Below are positions 6,121 to 11,304 of a stretch of 13,374 nucleotides of DNA, piece after piece. Under the pieces are notes generated by a model. It had not been told where the DNA came from, did not search any database, and worked only from the letters and a program-made list of their open reading frames with translations. This DNA is from an uncultured beta proteobacterium (GTDB lineage: Bacteria > Pseudomonadota > Gammaproteobacteria > Burkholderiales > Burkholderiaceae): positions 1-13,374 of the forward strand of contig CAIVXR010000044.1 of the NCBI GenBank assembly GCA_903909925.1, written 5' to 3'. The translations under genes were made by a program, and so were the position numbers. Numbering within the stretch: position 1 is the first letter of the stretch; every line of letters begins with the position of its first letter.

Positions 6121-8337
6121 ATGACTACAAATACAAATACTTCCCGTCGCCACTTTATTGTTGGCTCTAGTGCAATTGCCACTGGCCTAGCCATTGGCTT
6201 TGATTTTTCACTCATGTCTGAAGCCAAGGCTGCTATGGGCACTGGGACAACATCGATGACACCACTTGCCTCACCAGAAATTGGTGTTTGGGTGGTAGTT
6301 AAGCCAAATGATGATGTAGTGGTACGTATCGTTCGATCAGAAATGGGTCAAGGCACGATTACTGGTTTGGCACAAATGGTTGCCGAAGAATTAGAGTGTG
6401 ATTGGAAGAAAGTTTCCTATGACTATCCATCGCCTGCTGAGAGTTTGAAGCGTAAGCAAGCGTGGGGCAGTTACTCTACCGGCGGGAGTCGCGGCATTCG
6501 TACCTCGGAGCAATATGTTCGTAAGGGTGGCGCAGCAGCGCGCATGATGCTGGTTCAGGCTGCCGCTAATCAGTGGAATGTGCCTGCTTCTGAGTGTGTG
6601 GCAAAAAATAGTGTGATTACCCATACACCATCTGGTCGAAAAACTACTTTTGGTAAGGTATCTGTCGCAGCATCTCAATTAGAGGTGCCAAAAGATGTTC
6701 CGCTGAAGGACCCAAAAGAGTGGAAGTTGATTGGTAAGTCGATTCCTCGTATTGATGGGCTTTCCGACAAAGTGACTGGTAAACAGATTTATGCAATTGA
6801 TCTGAAATTTCCCGGCATGCTGGTGGCAACTATTAAGGAATCTCCGGTATTCGGTGGCAAGGTAAAGAGTTATGACGCTGCCAAAGCTCAGAGTATGAAA
6901 GGCGTTAAAAAAGTAGTGCAGGTAGGTGATACAGCAGTAGCAGTAGTTGCCGATACTTTCTGGCAGGCTAAGACCGCGTTGGATCAAGTGAATATCACTT
7001 GGGATAACGGCGCCAATGGTAATGTTTCAAGTGCTTCTATTAAAAAGATGTTGGAAGAAGGTCTTGAGAATCCTGATTCATTTGCGCATAACGTGAATGG
7101 CGATTCTAAGTCTGCTATTGCAAGCGCATCTAAAAAGATTGAAGCTACTTACTTTTATCCATTCTTAAACCACGCTACCTTAGAGCCACAAACTGCTACT
7201 GCAAAGTGGACTGCAGATTCTTGTGAGGCGTGGGTGCCAACTCAAGATGGTGAAGCTTCCTTAGCTGCGGTGATCGCTGCTTCAGGCTTGCCTGCTGAAA
7301 AATGCAATGTCTTTAAAGTGAATCTTGGCGGTGGCTTCGGTCGCCGTGGTGCATTCCAGGACTATACGACTCAAGCAGTAAATATTGCTAAGCAGATGCC
7401 TGGTACACATATCAAATTGATCTGGACCCGCGAAGAGGATATGACGCAAGGTCGTTACCATCCAGTCATGATGTGTAAGCTAACTGCAGGTATTGATAAC
7501 AATAAGAAGATTACTGGTATCAATATGCGGCTGTCTGGCCAGTCTATTCTGAGCACGGTGCGTCCTGCAGTCGTGGCAGCCAATAAAGGTAAAGACCCTT
7601 TAGTATTTCAAGGGCTTGAGGACAGTGGTGAACACGGCTTCACTTATAGCTTCCCAAATATCACGATTGATCATGCAATGCGCAATACCCATGTCCCACC
7701 GGGATTTTGGCGTGGTGTGAATGTGAACCAAAACGCTGTCTTTATTGAAACCTTTATGGATGAAATGGCTGAGGCAACTGGGGTTGACGCAGTAGAGTTC
7801 CGTCGTCAGCATATGGGTAATCATCCGCGTGCAATCGCAGTTCTCAATGCAGTGGCCGATGGCATTGGCTGGACTAAGCCTGCAGCGCCTGGTGTTTTCC
7901 GTGGTGTGGCACAAATGCGTTCCTTTGGCAGCTATGTTGCAGCAGCATGCGAGCTTTCCGTTAAGAATGGCAATGAAGTGAAGATCCATCGTTTTGTTGC
8001 AGCTACTGATCCAGGCTATATTGTTAATCCTGCCCAAGTAGCGCGTCAGGTATCTGGCTCATTCGTTTATGGCCTATCAGCGCTGTTTGAGGAGGAGATC
8101 ACCATTGAAAAAGGTGCGGTAGTGCAAAAGAACTTCGATACCTTTGGCTCAATTCGCTTATATCAAATGCCTCCTGTTGAAACTATCGTCATTCAAGGTG
8201 GTGGCAAGGAGTGGGGTGGTGTAGGTGAGCCAACGATTGCAGTTGCAGCGCCAGCAGTACTCAATGCGTTTTATCGTGCAACTGGTAAACGCTTACGTAC
8301 AGTGCCATTGAAAAATAGCGGCATCAAGCTGGTTTAA
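6121..8337 (+). CDS. Molybdenum hydroxylase large subunit (isoquinoline 1-oxidoreductase beta / aldehyde oxidase type), Tat-exported
   Basis: This 738-residue molybdopterin subunit opens with a twin-arginine signal (SRRHFIVG at 8-15, then a hydrophobic segment to about residue 25), so the folded enzyme should reach the periplasm. It has the permuted order typical of IorB-like proteins, with EMGQGTITGLAQMVAEEL at 74-91 and STGGSRGIR at 119-127 near the N-terminus. A glycine loop GGGFGRR, PPGFWRGVN and, near the C-terminus, GGVGEPTIAVAAP follow. Glu703 in GVGEP is the probable base that activates the Mo-bound hydroxyl. It would hydroxylate an aldehyde or N-heterocycle using water. AAGGGAA upstream serves as ribosome binding site. 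soxX starts 23 bp downstream on the same strand. Maturation factors (XdhC type) are not in the window. Confidence 0.93.
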   Translation: MTTNTNTSRRHFIVGSSAIATGLAIGFDFSLMSEAKAAMGTGTTSMTPLASPEIGVWVVVKPNDDVVVRIVRSEMGQGTITGLAQMVAEELECDWKKVSYDYPSPAESLKRKQAWGSYSTGGSRGIRTSEQYVRKGGAAARMMLVQAAANQWNVPASECVAKNSVITHTPSGRKTTFGKVSVAASQLEVPKDVPLKDPKEWKLIGKSIPRIDGLSDKVTGKQIYAIDLKFPGMLVATIKESPVFGGKVKSYDAAKAQSMKGVKKVVQVGDTAVAVVADTFWQAKTALDQVNITWDNGANGNVSSASIKKMLEEGLENPDSFAHNVNGDSKSAIASASKKIEATYFYPFLNHATLEPQTATAKWTADSCEAWVPTQDGEASLAAVIAASGLPAEKCNVFKVNLGGGFGRRGAFQDYTTQAVNIAKQMPGTHIKLIWTREEDMTQGRYHPVMMCKLTAGIDNNKKITGINMRLSGQSILSTVRPAVVAANKGKDPLVFQGLEDSGEHGFTYSFPNITIDHAMRNTHVPPGFWRGVNVNQNAVFIETFMDEMAEATGVDAVEFRRQHMGNHPRAIAVLNAVADGIGWTKPAAPGVFRGVAQMRSFGSYVAAACELSVKNGNEVKIHRFVAATDPGYIVNPAQVARQVSGSFVYGLSALFEEEITIEKGAVVQKNFDTFGSIRLYQMPPVETIVIQGGGKEWGGVGEPTIAVAAPAVLNAFYRATGKRLRTVPLKNSGIKLV

Positions 8338-8360
8338 AGCGCTATTGTGAAATTGCACCG

Positions 8361-8795
8361 ATGAGAATGAGGTATGGACTAGCAAGTGCCTTGCTAGTCT
8401 TCCTCAACCTCAGTTTTGCAAACGCACAAACTATTGTGGGGGATTCGATTTTTGAATCCCTATCTGCTACTCCTGGTGATGTAAGTAGAGGCAGGGCAAT
8501 TGTTGCTAGTCGTCAAACAGGTTTATGTCTTCTGTGCCATAGCGGCCCATTTCCAGAAGAGCGGTTTCAAGGAAATCTGGCACCTGAGCTCAGCATTAGT
8601 GTGGCTCGACTCACAGCTCCCCAGTTAAGAGCGCGGATTGTGGATGCTAGTCAATTTAATCCAAATACGATCATGCCTGCCTATTACAAAACTGGACACC
8701 TTCATCGAGTTGCGCCAAAATTTGCAAGACAAACAATATTAAATGGCCAAGAAATTGAAGATGTTGTGGCCTTTCTAGTCAGTCTGAATCAATAA
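8361..8795 (+). CDS. soxX: Sulfur oxidation c-type cytochrome SoxX
   Basis: This 144-residue protein has a signal peptide ending after Ala-Asn-Ala (22), one heme c motif CLLCH at 56-60 (axial His60), and the axial Met105 in NPNTIMPAYY, all as in monoheme SoxX. With SoxA it forms the periplasmic SoxAX heterodimer that oxidatively links a sulfur compound such as thiosulfate to the SoxY cysteine. It follows the molybdenum hydroxylase by 23 bp and precedes soxY by 8 bp. The ATG at 8361 is used; an in-frame ATG at 8367 would remove only two residues. No clear Shine-Dalgarno is present, and a perfect 10-bp inverted repeat lies inside the signal-peptide codons, so translation may depend on RNA structure or coupling. 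Its position next to iorB makes it a possible electron acceptor, an inference. Confidence 0.92.
   Translation: MRMRYGLASALLVFLNLSFANAQTIVGDSIFESLSATPGDVSRGRAIVASRQTGLCLLCHSGPFPEERFQGNLAPELSISVARLTAPQLRARIVDASQFNPNTIMPAYYKTGHLHRVAPKFARQTILNGQEIEDVVAFLVSLNQ
8377..8399 (+). repeat. Perfect 10-bp inverted repeat with 3-base loop inside soxX
   Basis: GACTAGCAAG (8377-8386) and CTTGCTAGTC (8390-8399) are exact complements around TGC. In mRNA this gives a 10-bp stem, extendable by a G-U pair at 8376/8400, starting 16 bases after the A of the soxX ATG. It lies at the boundary between the iorAB-like and sox halves of the cluster. Only a mixed pyrimidine stretch (TTCCTC) follows, not a run of T, so it is not a classical terminator. 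A role in mRNA processing, stability or initiation control is possible. Confidence 0.8.
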
Positions 8796-8803
8796 AAGTC
8801 GTC

Positions 8804-9292
8804 ATGAATATAAAGCTCAATACTCCACCAAAAATGCAGCGCCGCGCTTGGATGCAGCAGCTTCAAAAGCTTGCCCTATTTACTTTTGGTGCTTGGCTCA
8901 TGCCTTCAATTGTGTTTGCTAAAAAAGAAGATGCTGATGGGGCCATTCAAAAAATTACTAGTGGCACAAAAATTCAGGATGGCCGCGTTACCTTGGCTAT
9001 TCCACCGCTGGTAGAAAATGGCAATCTAGTAGTTCTCAAGGTGAGCGTCGATAGTCCGATGACTGCTAATGATTATGTGAAGGTGATTCATGTGATTGCA
9101 GAAGGCAATCCATTGCCCAATATCTTTTCAGCGTATTTAACGCCGCGTTCGGGAACAGCCAATATCACTACCAGAGTTCGTTTAGCTGATAGTCAGCGCG
9201 TTTGGGCGATCGCGCAAATGAGTAATGGTAGCTTTTGGCAGGGCTCAGCAGAAACTCTAGTGACTTTGTCTGCTTGCACGGAGGTGGTGTGA
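8804..9292 (+). CDS. soxY: Sulfur-carrier protein SoxY, variant C-terminus
   Basis: This 162-residue protein has a Tat-like leader (QRRAWM at 12-17, hydrophobic stretch to about 38) and the SoxY body. Visible motifs include SPMTANDYV near 84-92, SGTANITTRVRLADSQ near 106-121 and AQMSNGSFW near 127-135. SoxY is the covalent carrier of the sulfur substrate during periplasmic oxidation, on a cysteine near the end of a flexible tail. Most SoxY proteins end in GGCGG; here the tail reads S-A-C-T-E-V-V, keeping the cysteine (Cys158, codon 9275-9277) but not the flanking glycines, and it is two residues longer after the Cys. The frame is open throughout and the body is well conserved, so this is not a broken gene. 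soxZ begins inside its stop codon. Confidence 0.92.
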   Translation: MNIKLNTPPKMQRRAWMQQLQKLALFTFGAWLMPSIVFAKKEDADGAIQKITSGTKIQDGRVTLAIPPLVENGNLVVLKVSVDSPMTANDYVKVIHVIAEGNPLPNIFSAYLTPRSGTANITTRVRLADSQRVWAIAQMSNGSFWQGSAETLVTLSACTEVV

Positions 9293-9618
9293 GTAAAACA
9301 TCGCGTACCCAAGTGACAGTCCCAGCTTCAGCGAAGAAGGATTCGATTATTGAGATTCGGGCCATTGTTCAGCATGATATGGAGTCAGGATTTCGTTATA
9401 CCGAATCCGGTAAATTAATTCCCCGAGATATTATTCGTGTTTTTACCTGTAGCTATAACAATGTTGAGGTGTTTAAGGCTGACTTCTATCCTGGTATCGG
9501 TGCCAATCCATTAATTATCTTTACTACGATTGCAACAGAATCTGGAACACTCGATTTCAAATGGCTTGGTGATGATGGCTATGAAGCAGTTCATCAAGCC
9601 CACATTACTGTTTCATAA
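9289..9618 (+). CDS. soxZ: SoxZ, partner of the SoxY sulfur carrier (GTG start)
   Basis: Starting at GTG 9289 gives a 109-residue protein, the usual SoxZ length. The frame also has an ATG at 9235, but the extra residues there would come from soxY read out of frame and look unlike SoxZ. GGAGG at 9280-9284 is a good ribosome binding site for this GTG, and the GTGA overlap with the soxY stop is typical of coupled partners. Conserved segments are IIEIRAIVQHDMESG, GKLIPRDIIRVFTC, EVFKADFYPGIGANP and the C-terminal DDGYEA. SoxZ has no signal peptide and is exported with Tat-borne SoxY as the SoxYZ heterodimer, presenting the SoxY tail to the other Sox enzymes. Confidence 0.93.
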   Translation: MSKTSRTQVTVPASAKKDSIIEIRAIVQHDMESGFRYTESGKLIPRDIIRVFTCSYNNVEVFKADFYPGIGANPLIIFTTIATESGTLDFKWLGDDGYEAVHQAHITVS

Positions 9619-9625
9619 GGGTTTT

Positions 9626-10414
9626 GTGCGTAAAGGATATGTTCTCTCTCTGGTAGCTATCTGTTGCTCGGCATTATTTCCAGCGTTGGCCTCTAGCGCT
9701 GCTCCTGAGGTAGCTACTCATAAGAAGCAATCTAGTTACGAGCTCATGTCTGCCGAAAACAAAGCGATGCAGGACGATCCCTCTCTTAACCCTGCAATGT
9801 TTTGGGTGGCAGAAGGAGAGAGCATATGGCAAACCAAATCAGGCTCAAAAAATATTAGCTGTGCGAGCTGTCATGGCGATGCCAAAAAATCAATGCGCGG
9901 TGTAGCAACGCAATTTCCAAAGATGATCAAGGATAATTTGCAAACTCTTGAGGGGCAAATTAATCAGTGTCGTACAGTTAAAGAAGGCGCGCCAGCACTT
10001 GCCTATGAGAGCAAAGAGTTACTAGCACTTACTGCCTATGTTGCGACACAGTCTAAAGGTATGCCGATTGCTGTAAAAGAAACCTCAGCCAATCAAGCGC
10101 AATTAAAAAAAGGTCGACAGTGGTTTAACGAAAGAATGGGTCAACTCAACTTATCGTGTGCTCAATGTCATGAGGATAGAGCGGGATTAAAGTTGGGCGG
10201 TAGTCCGATACCCCAAGGCCACCCTAACGCCTATCCTATTTACCGATTGGAATGGCAAACTTTAGGATCTGTGCAGCGTCGCTTGCGTAACTGCATGAGC
10301 GGGGTGAGGGCTGAGCAGTTTGAGTATGGATCACCTGAAATGGCTCAATTAGAGCTCTTCTTGATGTGGCGAGCTCAGGGAATGCCTTTGGAGGCACCAG
10401 GAGTCAGACCATAG
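9626..10414 (+). CDS. soxA: Diheme c-type cytochrome SoxA (L-cysteine S-thiosulfotransferase subunit, GTG start)
   Basis: From GTG 9626 the product is 262 residues. AAGGG at 9617-9621, overlapping the soxZ stop, is the ribosome binding site. The frame is open back to 9530, but a start there would add 32 residues that only read across soxZ. The signal peptide runs to about residue 26. Two heme motifs are present: CASCH at 79-83 with distal ligand probably Cys115 (INQC), and CAQCH at 178-182 with Cys223 in RNCMSGVRAE. The latter is the family's active-site cysteine, found as a persulfide in studied SoxA. This is therefore a diheme SoxA, pairing with monoheme SoxX. It is the last gene of the cluster; no soxB or soxCD follows, and the next gene is convergent. 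Confidence 0.94.
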   Translation: MRKGYVLSLVAICCSALFPALASSAAPEVATHKKQSSYELMSAENKAMQDDPSLNPAMFWVAEGESIWQTKSGSKNISCASCHGDAKKSMRGVATQFPKMIKDNLQTLEGQINQCRTVKEGAPALAYESKELLALTAYVATQSKGMPIAVKETSANQAQLKKGRQWFNERMGQLNLSCAQCHEDRAGLKLGGSPIPQGHPNAYPIYRLEWQTLGSVQRRLRNCMSGVRAEQFEYGSPEMAQLELFLMWRAQGMPLEAPGVRP

Positions 10415-10439
10415 CAATCCTGAGAGGTTTATTGCTTTG
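10413..10439. terminator. Weak bidirectional terminator candidate between soxA and the lipoprotein gene
   Basis: AGCAAT (10413-10418) and ATTGCT (10431-10436) can pair, with CC/GG adding two pairs across a small bulge and a TGAGA loop. Only three T residues follow on the plus strand. It spans the stop of soxA and the stop of the convergent gene, where termination is needed in both directions. The structure is weak. Confidence 0.3.
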
Positions 10440-10827
10440 CCGTATCCATGACTTGATCTGCTGGACCTAATAGGGGCGCACTGTTATCAGTCACAGTGGG
10501 AACTGGTATTTCAATACAGATTGACTGTCCTGAAAGTGGATTGAAAAAGCTACATTCCTTTTTGGTAGCAGCTGAGGCTGCATGCTCTAAAGGAGACTTA
10601 CCGGTAGCCACAGTAGATGCCAAGCTTGTGGCAGTCATTGGGTTGGCCACTGCTGCAGTGGCGACGGCGTTACCAGCCGAGCTAGCAGCAGCAGAGCTAG
10701 AGGCGCTAACCGCTGCAATTGGGGCAACACAGCCCTGCAAACTTAAAAAACAAATGATCAGTAATGGGCAAGCCCAGAAATTTACCTGGGATTGCGAAGG
10801 TAATCTACCGCTTCTGGCAGACAACAT
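10429..10827 (-). CDS. Small alanine-rich predicted lipoprotein of unknown function
   Basis: The ATG at 10827 is chosen because GGAG lies 6 bases before it; the frame also opens at 10869, but that start has a longer overlap with the upstream gene and no such site. The 132-residue product has a hydrophobic leader (about 17-31) ending in a lipobox-like L-Q-G-C with Cys33. A long alanine/serine/threonine-rich low-complexity stretch (about 34-80) follows. The C-terminal part has a KKECSFFNPLSG...CIEIPVP segment with two cysteines that could form a disulfide. It overlaps the adhesin-E-like gene by 23 bp, so they are probably co-transcribed. No known family is recognised. An envelope location is inferred from the lipobox. 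Confidence 0.72.
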   Translation of the reverse strand: MLSARSGRLPSQSQVNFWACPLLIICFLSLQGCVAPIAAVSASSSAAASSAGNAVATAAVANPMTATSLASTVATGKSPLEHAASAATKKECSFFNPLSGQSICIEIPVPTVTDNSAPLLGPADQVMDTAKQ

Positions 10828-11218
10828 TAAATACTCCGGCCGTCCATGATTCATTGATGACAGGCTCAAACTGGCTATCAGGTGTGTCGTTATTAGAAAC
10901 TACTTTACCTGTGCCTTTTGCCCCAGAAAATTCTTTAAAAGCAATAGGGCGATAGCTAATCTCAGGGCAGTTATATTCATTCAAACCAACTATAGAGTTG
11001 ACAGTCTGTTTGTTGTTGGGATTTTTGCCCGGCTTTTTAAAGTCCAGCATCGACATAATTTGAGCCTTCTCACCGCCATCACGAATAGTATCTAAATCTA
11101 CATAAACAACCATGACTGCATTAGATCCCAACTCTTTCCATTCGGCATAGGCGCTGTGAATGGGCGCCATCAGAACCACTAGAGTAGTTGCTATTAAGAG
11201 TGAATTCATTTTTTTCAT
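10805..11218 (-). CDS. Secreted Adhesin_E-like (surface-adhesin protein E family) protein
   Basis: This 137-residue protein has a clean signal peptide (Lys2-Lys3, hydrophobic core, cleavage after Ala-Tyr-Ala at 25). It then shows the compact beta-rich pattern of the Adhesin_E family: W-K-E-L-G at the mature N-terminus, VVYVDLDTIRD, a mid-protein YNCPEISYRP and a C-terminal VFNVVCQK. The two mature cysteines are placed to form the family's disulfide. Despite the name, based on Haemophilus protein E, most such small proteins in Burkholderiales have no proven adhesin role. The ATG is preceded by AGGA inside a TAGGA/TCCTA palindrome (11222-11232). The gene lies 86 bp after the penicillin-acylase-like gene on the same strand and overlaps the following lipoprotein gene by 23 bp. 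Confidence 0.8.
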   Translation of the reverse strand: MKKMNSLLIATTLVVLMAPIHSAYAEWKELGSNAVMVVYVDLDTIRDGGEKAQIMSMLDFKKPGKNPNNKQTVNSIVGLNEYNCPEISYRPIAFKEFSGAKGTGKVVSNNDTPDSQFEPVINESWTAGVFNVVCQKR

Positions 11219-11304
11219 GAGTAGGAGTCCTAAATAATGACTAGTTAATATCAGTAAGACATTCTAAACGCCTTAGGGCTAGCTATGCAGCAGACCCTTT
11301 GGTC

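Noticed and set aside
7600..8037. 145-codon minus-strand open frame inside the Mo hydroxylase large subunit
   Set aside because: The plus-strand frame carries unbroken family motifs across this stretch; the antisense frame has a cysteine/histidine-rich random look and no start signal.
9260..9300. Possible frameshift at the end of soxY that would restore a GGCGG tail
   Set aside because: The other two frames read C-L-H-G-G-G-V-S and L-A-R-R-W-C-E-stop; neither contains a Gly-Gly-Cys-Gly-Gly ending, so the variant tail appears genuine.
10496..10849. Open 117-codon frame on the plus strand opposite the lipoprotein gene
   Set aside because: It is antisense to a gene with a good ribosome binding site and lipobox. 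Its alanine-rich content comes from the GC-skewed repeat codons, and no ribosome binding site or family motif supports it.
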